Assembly: GCA_934541115.1 (NCBI GenBank)
Contig: CAKTDF010000010.1
Span: forward strand, 15,654-79,653
Reading direction: 5' to 3'
Source: an uncultured Eubacteriales bacterium
GTDB lineage: Bacteria; Bacillota; Clostridia; Oscillospirales; Acutalibacteraceae
DNA length: 64,000 nt
Of the stretch, positions 8,259-16,354 are shown piece by piece. The position numbers and the translations under genes are program-made. A model generated the notes under the pieces. That model had not been told where the DNA came from. It saw nothing but the letters and a program-made list of their open reading frames with translations, and did no database searches. Each line of letters begins with the position of its first letter. Position 1 is the first letter of the stretch.

Positions 8259-8687
8259 ATGTCAACCTATATGCCGAAAGCCGGCGACATCACCCGTAAG
8301 TGGTATGTTATCGACGCCGAGGGCAAGCATCTCGGTCACGTTGCCGCCAAGGCTGCCGAGCTTCTCCGCGGAAAGCATAAGCCCACATTCGCACCCCATG
8401 CTGATTGCGGTGACCATGTAATTATCATCAATGCCGACAAGGCTGTTCTTACCGGCAAAAAGCTTGACCAGAAGATGTATTATCATCACACCGGTTACAT
8501 CGGTAACATGAAGAAGGTCAAATACAGCTCCCTTATGAAGTCAAAGCCCGAATTTGTTATGACCAAGGCTGTTAAGGGCATGATTCCCGACACCACCATC
8601 GGCCGCAAGGCTCTCACCAGACTTCGCGTTTATGCAGGCGCTGAACATTCACACGCCGCTCAAAAGCCCGAAGTTGTTGAACTTTAA
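8259..8687 (+). CDS. rplM: 50S ribosomal protein L13
   Basis: 142 residues, the usual bacterial length. Diagnostic segments are RKWYVIDAEGKHLGHVAAKA, the GKHKPTFAPHADCGD core and VKGMIPDTTIGRKAL. L13 binds 23S rRNA early in large-subunit assembly. The ATG at 8259 is preceded by GGAGG at 8247; a TTG five codons upstream overlaps that site and is rejected. It forms a two-gene operon with rpsI, as in most bacteria, but here separated by 30 kb from the S10-alpha cluster, with its own consensus promoter. Confidence 0.97.
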   Translation: MSTYMPKAGDITRKWYVIDAEGKHLGHVAAKAAELLRGKHKPTFAPHADCGDHVIIINADKAVLTGKKLDQKMYYHHTGYIGNMKKVKYSSLMKSKPEFVMTKAVKGMIPDTTIGRKALTRLRVYAGAEHSHAAQKPEVVEL

Positions 8688-8707
8688 TCGAAAGGGAGGA
8701 AATGAAA

Positions 8708-9106
8708 ATGTACGAATCTGCTCCGTTCTTCTACGGCACCGGCCGCAGAAAGAAATCAATCGCAAGAGTCCGCGTCTATGCAGGCAGCGGTAAAATCACA
8801 ATCAACGACAGAGACATCGACGATTATTTCGGACTTGAAACCCTCAAGCTCCTTGTTCGTCAGCCCCTTGCCGTTACCGAAACTTCCGATAAGTTTGACA
8901 TCGTCTGCCGTGTTGCAGGCGGCGGCGTGACCGGTCAGGCAGGTGCAATCCGCCACGGTCTTGCAAGAGCTCTCCTTCAGTATGACGCTGAGCTGCGCGC
9001 TCCGCTCAAGAAGGCAGGTCTCCTCACTCGTGACCCGAGAATGAAGGAAAGAAAGAAATACGGTCTCAAAGGTGCTCGTCGCGCACCGCAGTTCTCAAAG
9101 AGATAA
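8708..9106 (+). CDS. rpsI: 30S ribosomal protein S9
   Basis: 132 residues. It begins with FFYGTGRRKKSIARVRV and ends in the conserved RAPQFSKR tail that reaches the P-site tRNA. I choose ATG 8708 over 8702 because it lies eight bases after GGAGG, whereas 8702 is only two bases away. Co-transcribed with rplM and closed by a textbook terminator at 9122. Confidence 0.97.
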   Translation: MYESAPFFYGTGRRKKSIARVRVYAGSGKITINDRDIDDYFGLETLKLLVRQPLAVTETSDKFDIVCRVAGGGVTGQAGAIRHGLARALLQYDAELRAPLKKAGLLTRDPRMKERKKYGLKGARRAPQFSKR

Positions 9107-9121
9107 CAATTTTGTCTTTTT

Positions 9122-9150
9122 CCGCCTTTGCGCAAGCAGGGGCGGTTTTT
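9122..9150 (+). terminator. Intrinsic terminator after rpsI
   Basis: 10 bp stem with a GCAA tetraloop (CCGCCTTTGC / GCAGGGGCGG, two G-T pairs), followed directly by TTTTT. Confidence 0.9.
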
Positions 9151-9175
9151 CTGTTTTGTTTTAGGAGTGATAAAA

Positions 9176-9730
9176 ATGATAACCGTGCGTAACGCGGTGC
9201 CCGGCGATGCAAAACGCCTTGCAGAAATTTATGCTTACTATGTTGAAAAAACAGCAATCACCTTTGAATATGATTCGCCGACGGCAGAAGAATTTGCCGG
9301 ACGAATGAAAAAGATCATGGAGAAGTACCCGTACCTTGTTGTGGAAAAAGACGGCGTTGTCATGGGCTATGCATATGCGCACGAATTTATTGCCCGCGCG
9401 GCATATGACCACTCCTGTGAGCTGACAATTTATCTTGCGCATGGGGCGGAAAAATGCGGAATGGGCAGGCTGCTTTATGAGTCGCTTGAGTCGGCGCTCA
9501 AAAAAATGGGCATTCTCAACCTTTATGCCTGCATCGGATATCCGCAGGTCGAGGACGAATACCTCAACAAAAACAGTGCGCAGTTCCATGAACACCTTGG
9601 TTTTAAAACAGTTGGAACATTTCATAACTGCGGTTTCAAATTCGGCAGGTGGTATCACATGATTTGGGCAGAAAAGCTCATTGGCGAACACGAGAGCGCA
9701 CCTACGCTCAAAAAATATTCCGAAGTATAA
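9176..9730 (+). CDS. Phosphinothricin N-acetyltransferase-like GNAT
   Basis: 184 residues and closely PAT/Bar-like. It shows ITVRNAVPGDAKRLAEIY at the N-terminus, TAITFEYD, and near the C-terminus HEHLGFKTVGTFHNCGFKFG followed by GRWYHMIWAEK. The acetyl-CoA motif (EKCGMGRLLYESL) is present with some deviation from the RGxG consensus. Family members acetylate phosphinothricin, methionine sulfoximine or related amino acids; the natural substrate here is not known. ATG 9176 with AGGAG at 9162 is preferred to a frame opening at 9128, which lies inside the rpsI terminator. It appears to have its own transcript, bounded by terminators on both sides. Confidence 0.88.
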   Translation: MITVRNAVPGDAKRLAEIYAYYVEKTAITFEYDSPTAEEFAGRMKKIMEKYPYLVVEKDGVVMGYAYAHEFIARAAYDHSCELTIYLAHGAEKCGMGRLLYESLESALKKMGILNLYACIGYPQVEDEYLNKNSAQFHEHLGFKTVGTFHNCGFKFGRWYHMIWAEKLIGEHESAPTLKKYSEV

Positions 9731-9785
9731 AAAATGCAGCTGACAACCGAAAGAATAAGGCTTTTGTATTGTCGGCTGCATTTTT
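9731..9785 (+). terminator. Intrinsic terminator after PAT-like gene
   Basis: Arms AAAATGCAGCTGACAA and TTGTCGGCTGCATTTT (one G-T/mismatch position) followed by T residues, beginning right at the stop codon. Confidence 0.8.
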
Positions 9786-10312
9786 ATGATGAAACAAACG
9801 AATCGGATATGTATATTTTTATAGGCGATAAGGCAAGGATGTTTACAATAAATGAACAAACTGTTAATTGGATTGCATAAATATACAAATTGAATGCAAT
9901 AAATATGCATTGATTGTTTTTTATTAAAAAGTCTTATAAAGACAATAATTTCAATTTTTCTCGATTATAACCAACGATTGTCGCTTTTTCAACAATTATT
10001 TTTCCGTTAGCAAATACAATTAGCAACAATTTACTGAATTTTATGCAGGAAATATATTTTTGTTATTCAAGATATTGACAAACCATGAACAAAGTGCTAA
10101 ACTTTCATACGAAAGGTCGGTAATGTCAAACAAGAAATATGACAGCGCCGCACGATGAAGCTTGCTTTCGTCAATATGCACAAGAGGCTGAAGCAAAGTT
10201 TGTATGCTATGCTTTCAGAAGAGTGTGCCGTTCCGGACAGGTTCATCATTGAGTCGGTTCGGATTTTTTGTTTGTGTTACTGTCAAAACTATATTTAGGA
10301 GGATGACCACTC
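9786..10312. other. AT-rich intergenic region with long leader
   Basis: About 530 bp without a convincing gene. The first 280 bp are strongly AT-rich, with short repeats of the GCATAAATAT type around 9870-9905. The promoter at 10075 gives a ~200 nt leader. An imperfect hairpin at 10228-10262 followed by T6 (10264-10269) resembles a terminator inside the leader. Confidence 0.5.
10075..10103 (+). promoter_or_regulatory. Sigma-A promoter for GLUG-repeat surface protein
   Basis: TTGACA, 17 bp spacer, TAAACT, about 200 bp upstream of the start codon. Confidence 0.75.
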
Positions 10313-12523
10313 ATGAAAACATCAAAGAAGGTTCTTGCAATCGTTCTTTCGGTTGCCATGATCCTTTCGGTTATGGTTTTCAGCATCAGTGCTGTTGATT
10401 TTGATGAAACGTGGAAAGCTGTTACCACCGCAGCAGAACTGAAAGCCATTGAAGACGACCTTGCAGGTAACTATTATCTTGCAAATGATATCACACTCAC
10501 AGGCGATTGGGAATCGATCGGCTGGCTTGACAGCGGAGACGCTGCTTTTACCGGTACTTTTGACGGCAACGGCAAAACGATCTCCGGTCTCAGCATGAAC
10601 TATGCCGGCTCACTCAACGCCAGCAGCAACGTTGGTCTTTTTGCAATCAACGCCGGCACAATTAAGAACCTCACTGTTGCTTCTGCTTCCGTTAAGGGCA
10701 GCACACAGGTCGGTGCTATCGCAGGTACGAACGCAGCAGACGGCGTAATTTCAAACTGTGTTGTCAGCGATTCACTCGTTTCAGGCGGATTTCTGGTCTC
10801 AACGTCTCAGCGTTATTGGCTTTCCGACGGATATCAGGTCGGCGCAGTTGCCGGCCTCAATAAGGGTAATGTCGAAAAGTGCTATAATGACGAAACCGAT
10901 GTAAGAGGCTGGTATGAGGTTGGCGGCATCGTCGGTCATAATTCCGGTGTTATTTCTGAATGTGCTTCAACCGGCGACATCAACTCCACCAACAGCGGTG
11001 CTGCAAGCCAAGGACAGATTAGCCGTTTCCGCTATGCAGCAGAGGCAGCTGCTCGTTTCAGCAGTAACGGTGTTGCACCGCTTGCATATGGCAGAGCAGG
11101 TGGAATAGTCGGCTGCAATGACGGCTCGGTTTCCGATGTTTATGTAACCGCAGCTCCCGGTAAGGAGTTTGTAGGTGTTGCAGGTTTCAACTCAGTAGGC
11201 GGCGTTTGCGGTGCCAATAACGGTGCTATAAAGAATGCATATTCCGCTCATACACAATTTACGATGCCCGCAAACGGTGCTGAACTTTATTATCCGAACG
11301 GCAACGTAGGCGGATATGCCGGAACAATATATTCTTGGGCTAACAAATATTTTCATCCGCTTGTAGGTTCTCAGCAGAGCGGTGAGACAGAAAACAGCTT
11401 CTACAGCGAAATCGTCAACGGTACTCTTCCGTCAGCTTCATTCAATGCCGGTGGCAGAGGCGACGAGAAGACAGACGGTGAAATGAAGAACGAAGATATG
11501 TATAAGGACGCCGGTTGGGACTATGACGACGTTTGGACGACCGACGATGCAACCGGACTTCCTGTTCTCAAGTTTCTTGCAACCGATACCGATTGCAAGC
11601 ATGAGAACACCGAAGTAGTGGGCAAAAAAGATCCGACCTGCACCGAACCGGGTTACACCGGCGACACAGTCTGCAAGGACTGCGGAGAGACTGTTAAAAC
11701 CGGCGAAGTAATCCCGGCAACAGGACATCATGATGATGATAAAGACGGCAAGTGCGACGGCTGCGGCAAGGATATGCAGGAAGTCTGCGACCACGAGAAC
11801 ACCGAAGTAGTGGGCAAAAAAGACCCGACCTGCACCGAACCGGGTTACACCGGCGACACAGTCTGCAAGGACTGCGGCAAGGTTCTTGAAAAAGGCGAAG
11901 TAATCCCGGCAACAGGACATCACGACGATGACAAAGACGGCAAGTGCGACGGCTGCGGTAAGGATATGCAGGAAGTCTGCGACCACGAGAACACCGAAGT
12001 AGTGGGCAAAAAAGACCCGACCTGCGGCAAGCCCGGATATACCGGCGACACCGTTTGCAAAGACTGCGGTAAGGTTCTTGAAAAAGGCGAAGAAACCCCC
12101 GCAACAGGCAACCACGTTTGGGGTGAGGGTGTTGTAACAAAGGAAGCTACCTGCACCGAAGCCGGTGAAAAGACATATACCTGCACCGTTTGCGGCGATA
12201 CCAAGACAGAGGTTATTCCGGCAACAGGACATGACTATCAGGTAGTTGGCAAAAAGGACGCAACCTGTGAAGAAGACGGCTACACCGGAGACGAAGTCTG
12301 CAAGAACTGCGGCGACGTTAAGAGCACAGGCTCTGTTATCCCGGCAAAGGGACACAATGACGCAAACGGCGACGGCAAGTGCGATGACTGCGGCAAGGAT
12401 ATCGGCGGCGGTTCGCACGATAACGGCAACACCGGCGGCAGCCACAGATTCTTTGACAGTCTGCTCAACTGGTTCACCAGACTTATGATCCTTGTCAGAC
12501 ACCTTCTCGGTATGACTGCATAA
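10313..12523 (+). CDS. Secreted GLUG-motif protein with Cys-rich tandem repeats
   Basis: 736 residues. A signal peptide (KKVLAIVLSVAMILSVMVFSISA) fills residues 4-26. Residues about 45-310 form a beta-helix-like region with GLUG-type repeats (GAIAGTN, GAVAGLN, GGIVGHN, GGIVGCN). From about 425 onward comes a module with CKHENTEVVGKKDPTC and CKDCG, repeated three times, alternating with DDDKDGKCDGCGKD segments that combine a CxxC pair with an EF-hand-like acidic loop. Further related Cys modules follow, then a short amphipathic C-terminus (LNWFTRLMILVRHLLG). AGGAGG lies ten bases before ATG 10313. Such proteins are exported and probably surface-associated; metal or calcium binding is inferred from the residues, not shown. 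Confidence 0.8.
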   Translation: MKTSKKVLAIVLSVAMILSVMVFSISAVDFDETWKAVTTAAELKAIEDDLAGNYYLANDITLTGDWESIGWLDSGDAAFTGTFDGNGKTISGLSMNYAGSLNASSNVGLFAINAGTIKNLTVASASVKGSTQVGAIAGTNAADGVISNCVVSDSLVSGGFLVSTSQRYWLSDGYQVGAVAGLNKGNVEKCYNDETDVRGWYEVGGIVGHNSGVISECASTGDINSTNSGAASQGQISRFRYAAEAAARFSSNGVAPLAYGRAGGIVGCNDGSVSDVYVTAAPGKEFVGVAGFNSVGGVCGANNGAIKNAYSAHTQFTMPANGAELYYPNGNVGGYAGTIYSWANKYFHPLVGSQQSGETENSFYSEIVNGTLPSASFNAGGRGDEKTDGEMKNEDMYKDAGWDYDDVWTTDDATGLPVLKFLATDTDCKHENTEVVGKKDPTCTEPGYTGDTVCKDCGETVKTGEVIPATGHHDDDKDGKCDGCGKDMQEVCDHENTEVVGKKDPTCTEPGYTGDTVCKDCGKVLEKGEVIPATGHHDDDKDGKCDGCGKDMQEVCDHENTEVVGKKDPTCGKPGYTGDTVCKDCGKVLEKGEETPATGNHVWGEGVVTKEATCTEAGEKTYTCTVCGDTKTEVIPATGHDYQVVGKKDATCEEDGYTGDEVCKNCGDVKSTGSVIPAKGHNDANGDGKCDDCGKDIGGGSHDNGNTGGSHRFFDSLLNWFTRLMILVRHLLGMTA
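11600..12112 (+). repeat. 192-bp in-frame tandem repeats (2 full copies and a partial third)
   Basis: Units start at 11600, 11792 and 11984, exactly 192 bp apart (64 codons). The first two are nearly identical in DNA; the third diverges after about 125 bp. Near-identity at silent positions indicates recent duplication or gene conversion. Confidence 0.9.
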
Positions 12524-12554
12524 GGGCAGCAGATTTAAAATCATAAATTTTTCG

Positions 12555-12596
12555 TTCACCGCAGGCGCGTATTCGCCTGCGGTGAATTTCTTTTTT
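12555..12596 (+). terminator. Intrinsic terminator after GLUG protein
   Basis: Perfect 13 bp stem TTCACCGCAGGCG / CGCCTGCGGTGAA, loop CGTATT, tail TTTCTTTTTT. Confidence 0.93.
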
Positions 12597-12691
12597 CGTC
12601 AGTTTTGTGAAATTTTGAGTTTAAGAACAAAAGAAACGGTTTTTGTGATATTATTTATTATGTACACGAAAAGAGAATCGAGGTTTTCTGA

Positions 12692-13483
12692 ATGAACATC
12701 GGCGCGTCATCATCTTGCTTTTATCCGCTTGAGACAGAGCTTTCGCTTGAAAAAATTGCGTCTGTCGGAATAAAAACAACCGAGATTTTTTTCAATTCTC
12801 CCTCCGAGCTGGAAAAGCCGTTTGTCAAAAAGCTTTGCAGAATCAAGGAGGAAAATAACATGGACGTGGTTTCTGTTCACCCGTTCATGTCGTTTTCGGA
12901 GGGGTTTAATTTTTTCAGCACATATTACCGCCGTTTTGAAGACAGCTTGGAGTATTACAAAAACTTTTTTGAGGCGGCGGCAATGCTCGGCGCACGCTTT
13001 TTTGTTCTCCACGGCTCGCGCGGAGAAAAGCTTATTCCCGATGAGGAGTATGCAAGGCGCCTTTCCCTTTTTATTGAGGAGGGCAAAAGCTTTGGCGTTG
13101 CCGTTACTCATGAAAACGTTGTTCGCTATTCCGGTGAAAGACCGGAATTTATGCTGACGCTCAAAAGGCTGCTCGGCAGCGATTTCAAAATGACGCTTGA
13201 CCTCAAACAGGCGCGGCGAACAGGAATCAGCCCGTTTGAATTTGCTCAAAAGCTCAAAGAGAGCATTGTTCACGTTCATGTCAGCGACGAAAAGCCCTGG
13301 GAACCCTGCGCCGCCCCGGACGGAACGGGCGAGTTTGATTTTGCGGGCTTTTTTGCGCTCATGAAATCGTTCGGCTATGACGGTGCTTATATGGTTGAGC
13401 TTTATCGCCGTGATTTTCTTGATGAGTTTCACATCAAAAGGTGCGTTGATCATCTCACGGAAACCGCAAAGAGCTTATTGTAA
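12692..13483 (+). CDS. Sugar phosphate isomerase/epimerase-like TIM-barrel protein
   Basis: 263 residues of the AP-endonuclease-2-like xylose isomerase fold. Candidate metal ligands are spaced as in the family: VSVHPF (His), FFVLHGSRGE (His), VTHENVVR (Glu), LDLKQA (Asp), IVHVHVSDE (His, Asp) and a terminal MVELYR (Glu). Family members isomerise or epimerise sugars or inositols; the substrate cannot be inferred. The gene stands alone between a terminator and the next promoter. Confidence 0.8.
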   Translation: MNIGASSSCFYPLETELSLEKIASVGIKTTEIFFNSPSELEKPFVKKLCRIKEENNMDVVSVHPFMSFSEGFNFFSTYYRRFEDSLEYYKNFFEAAAMLGARFFVLHGSRGEKLIPDEEYARRLSLFIEEGKSFGVAVTHENVVRYSGERPEFMLTLKRLLGSDFKMTLDLKQARRTGISPFEFAQKLKESIVHVHVSDEKPWEPCAAPDGTGEFDFAGFFALMKSFGYDGAYMVELYRRDFLDEFHIKRCVDHLTETAKSLL

Positions 13484-13505
13484 CAGAAGTGTAATTCTTT
13501 TTCTA

Positions 13506-13534
13506 TTGACAAGATGTGTTTTAGGTGATAGATT
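13506..13534 (+). promoter_or_regulatory. Sigma-A promoter for alpha/beta hydrolase
   Basis: TTGACA, 17 bp spacer, TAGATT, about 85 bp before the start codon. Confidence 0.75.
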
Positions 13535-13619
13535 TTACTTGCCGCGTGTGGAAATGCCGATATCGGGTATAGACTGACGAGGCTTCGGCTTATTAACATA
13601 TTCAGGAGGAAACATATCT

Positions 13620-14456
13620 ATGAAAAAAGGAAAGAAAGCACTGATTGTAATCGGTTCAATTGCCGTTGTTGTTGCGATTGGATTCGGAATCTTTTCTGCG
13701 GTTGTCCGCGCCCAGTCAAAAAAGTATAATCTTATCACACTTGAAACGCCTGACATTGCTCCCGTTGCGGCTGAACCGGAAGAAAAGGACATTCAGCTCA
13801 GCGAGGTAAAAATGCACTATGCGGTCTATGGAAACGGCGAAAAGCCGCTTGTTCTCATTCACGGCAACGGACGCAGCCACAAGGATCTTGACGAAACGGC
13901 GCGATATCTTGCCACAGATTACACCGTTTATTCAATTGACAGCCGCTGCCAGGGAGAAAGCAGCGACCCCGGCGAGATATCATATGAGCTGATGGCAAAG
14001 GACGTCAAAGAATTTTGCGAAAAGCTTAAAATTGAAAAACCGCTGCTTGTCGGTCACAGCGACGGCGCAATTGTCGGTCTGACGATTGCATATACATATC
14101 CCGATCTGCTCGGCGGCCTTGTTTCCTGCGGTGCAAACTCAAATCCGTCAACGTTTAAGCCGAAGTTTACAATATATGTCAAGCTGCTCAACCTCAAAGG
14201 ACATGACAAGCTCAATGACATGATGCTTGAACAGCCGGATATCACAAAAGAAAAGCTTTCAAAAATCACTTGTCCGACTATTATCGTTGCCGGCGAAAAT
14301 GACATTATGTGGCTTTCGGATACCGTTTTTATTCACGAAAGCATTCCGGGCAGCCGGATAGCCATAATCAAAAACGGCAATCACTCGTCCTATATAATGC
14401 ATGACGGAAAGCAGGCATACGCACTTGTTAAGAGCTTTGCAAAGACGCTTGCGTAA
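13620..14456 (+). CDS. Membrane-anchored alpha/beta hydrolase
   Basis: 278 residues. A single N-terminal transmembrane helix (about 7-30) anchors the protein with the catalytic domain outside. The hydrolase fold shows LVLIHGNGRSH (oxyanion loop), the nucleophile elbow GHSDG, an acidic residue in VAGENDIMW and a terminal His in KNGNHSSYI. Ser-Asp-His triad enzymes of this type are esterases or acylases; substrate unknown. AGGAGG precedes ATG 13620. It has its own promoter and terminator. Confidence 0.85.
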   Translation: MKKGKKALIVIGSIAVVVAIGFGIFSAVVRAQSKKYNLITLETPDIAPVAAEPEEKDIQLSEVKMHYAVYGNGEKPLVLIHGNGRSHKDLDETARYLATDYTVYSIDSRCQGESSDPGEISYELMAKDVKEFCEKLKIEKPLLVGHSDGAIVGLTIAYTYPDLLGGLVSCGANSNPSTFKPKFTIYVKLLNLKGHDKLNDMMLEQPDITKEKLSKITCPTIIVAGENDIMWLSDTVFIHESIPGSRIAIIKNGNHSSYIMHDGKQAYALVKSFAKTLA

Positions 14457-14487
14457 ATTATATATAAGAATTTAAGCCAAAAATCGC

Positions 14488-14539
14488 AACAGCCGCACAC
14501 GGAGGATTCTCTTCGCTCTCTGCGGCTGTTCTTCTTTTT
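14488..14539 (+). terminator. Intrinsic terminator after hydrolase
   Basis: AACAGCCGCA / TGCGGCTGTT arms around a 23 nt partly paired loop, tail CTTCTTTTT. Confidence 0.85.
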
Positions 14540-14672
14540 GATTCATGCGGCTGTGCAAAACGCACGGTGCGGCGCAAAAAATAAAAGGAAATTAAGGGTA
14601 ACCCCTTGCTATTTTTACTGAAATCTGCGATAATATAATGAATTATTTTTTTAAACAGAGGGGGAGAATCCT

Positions 14673-16331
14673 TTGGACGAAAACAAAGCTCTTGCCGAGC
14701 TCCTTTTCCCAAATGTTACTCAGACGCCGGACGACCTTGAAAAGCTTTTTCCGGCGCGTAATTTGCCGGAGGGCGCGAGGGTAACACGCTTTGCACCCAG
14801 CCCCACGGGCTTTCTTCATATCGGCGGACTTTTTGCCGCGCTCGTTTCAAAGCTGACCGCGCAGATGACAGACGGCGTGTTCATGCTCAGAATAGAAGAT
14901 ACCGATAAAAAACGCGAAATTGAAGACGGCGTTTCAGAAATTATAAAAGGGCTCAAGGCGTTCGGCGTGACCCCCGATGAGGGCGTGACCGGATTTGGCA
15001 CCGAGGAGGGCGCATACGGTCCCTATACGCAGAGCAAGCGCGCCTCAATTTATCACGTTATTGCAAAATCGCTCGTTGAAAAAGGTCTTGCGTATCCCTG
15101 CTTCTGCTCGGAGGACGAGCTTTCGGCCCTGCGTGAACAGCAGGAAAAAGAGGGTGCGCTCATCAAAGGCTACTTCGGAAAATGGGCAAAGTGCCGTTCG
15201 CTCACCTTTGAGCAGCAGAAAGAGCTCATAGAAGAGGGCAAGCCGTATACGCTCAGACTCCGCTCGCCCGGCAGCGAGGACAAGCGCATCACCTTTGTTG
15301 ACCTCGTCAAGGGTAAAATTGAAATGCCGGAGAACATTCAGGATATTGTTCTTCTAAAAACCGATTCAATTCCCACCTATCACTTTGCTCACGCGGTTGA
15401 CGATCATTTTATGCGTACCACTCACGTGACCCGCGGAGACGAATGGATCTCTTCCGTGCCTACCCACATTCAGCTTTTTTCTGTTTGCGGCTTCAAGGCG
15501 CCGAAATATGCCCACATCTCTCCGATAATGAAAGAAGAAAACGGCTCAAAGCGCAAGCTTTCAAAGCGCAAGGATCCCGAGGCGGCGGTTACATATTACG
15601 CCGAGGAGGGATTCCCGAAGGAGAGTGTGCTTGAGTATCTTCTCACTCTTGCAAATTCCAATTTTGAAGACTGGAGACGTGCCAATCCGGACGCGGAGCT
15701 TTCCGCTTTTCCGTTCAATCTCAAAAAGATGAGCGTTTCCGGCGCGCTGTTTGATTTGACAAAGCTCACCGACGTGAGCAAAAACGTCATTTCAAAAATG
15801 AGCGCTCAAAAGGTACTCAACTATGCGCTTGAATGGTCAAAGGAATATGATGAAAAACTCTATACCCTGCTTTCAAGGGATCCTGCCTATTCCGAGGCGG
15901 TGCTTTCAATCGACAGAGGTACGCCGAAGCCCAGAAAGGATATCGCAAAATTCTGTGAGATCGGCTCCTATGTTTCATATTTCTTTGACGAGGAGTTTTC
16001 CACCGATCTTTCCGAAATACCGCAGAACATTTCAAAGGAAGATGTAAAAAATATCCTCTCCGCTTACGCCGCCTCATATGAACAGGCTGCGGACAACGGC
16101 GAGTGGTTTGAAAATATCAAGGCTCTTTGTGCTCCGCTCGGCTTTTGCCCGAACGTCAAGGAGTATAAAAAGAACCCGGAACAGTTCCACGGCCATGTCG
16201 GAGACGTTTCAACCGTTATCCGCGTTGCCGTAACCGGCAGAAGAAACACCCCGGACCTTTTCTCAATTATGACCGTCCTCGGCAAGGAAAGGGTAATCAA
16301 AAGACTCAATGACGCGATCGCTTCTCTTTGA
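14673..16331 (+). CDS. gltX: Glutamyl-tRNA synthetase
   Basis: 552-residue class I synthetase. The HIGH signature appears as FAPSPTGFLHIGGL, and the KMSKS loop as KRKLSKRKDPEA. It starts with TTG at 14673 behind a GAGGGGGAG site. It is about 60 residues longer than the common ~485-residue GluRS, through an N-terminal extension of ~38 residues and a longer C-terminal anticodon-binding part. It charges tRNA-Glu; whether it also mischarges tRNA-Gln cannot be seen. It is directly followed by glnS with a 23 bp gap, implying one operon. There is no T-box in the short leader. Confidence 0.95.
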   Translation: MDENKALAELLFPNVTQTPDDLEKLFPARNLPEGARVTRFAPSPTGFLHIGGLFAALVSKLTAQMTDGVFMLRIEDTDKKREIEDGVSEIIKGLKAFGVTPDEGVTGFGTEEGAYGPYTQSKRASIYHVIAKSLVEKGLAYPCFCSEDELSALREQQEKEGALIKGYFGKWAKCRSLTFEQQKELIEEGKPYTLRLRSPGSEDKRITFVDLVKGKIEMPENIQDIVLLKTDSIPTYHFAHAVDDHFMRTTHVTRGDEWISSVPTHIQLFSVCGFKAPKYAHISPIMKEENGSKRKLSKRKDPEAAVTYYAEEGFPKESVLEYLLTLANSNFEDWRRANPDAELSAFPFNLKKMSVSGALFDLTKLTDVSKNVISKMSAQKVLNYALEWSKEYDEKLYTLLSRDPAYSEAVLSIDRGTPKPRKDIAKFCEIGSYVSYFFDEEFSTDLSEIPQNISKEDVKNILSAYAASYEQAADNGEWFENIKALCAPLGFCPNVKEYKKNPEQFHGHVGDVSTVIRVAVTGRRNTPDLFSIMTVLGKERVIKRLNDAIASL

Positions 16332-16354
16332 CCGCTGACGAAAGGATAATGCAC

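Noticed and set aside
9161..9910. Minus-strand open frame of 249 codons over the PAT-like gene
   Set aside because: Antisense to a well-supported GNAT gene with intact motifs; no start signal.
11600..12112. Regular repeats checked as a CRISPR array
   Set aside because: Units are 192 bp, contiguous, in frame with a gene and without unique spacers.
11438..12559. Long minus-strand open frame (373 codons) antisense to the GLUG protein gene
   Set aside because: It arises from the base composition and 192-bp repeats of the plus-strand gene. It has no ribosome-binding site, and its residue pattern is low-complexity Val/Ala/Phe-rich.
12710..13453. Minus-strand open frame of 247 codons over the sugar isomerase-like gene
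   Set aside because: Shadow of the plus-strand gene, which has recognisable metal-ligand motifs and a sensible context.
14593..14672. T-box riboswitch in front of gltX
   Set aside because: The space between the preceding terminator and the start is too short, and no specifier stem or T-box sequence is present.
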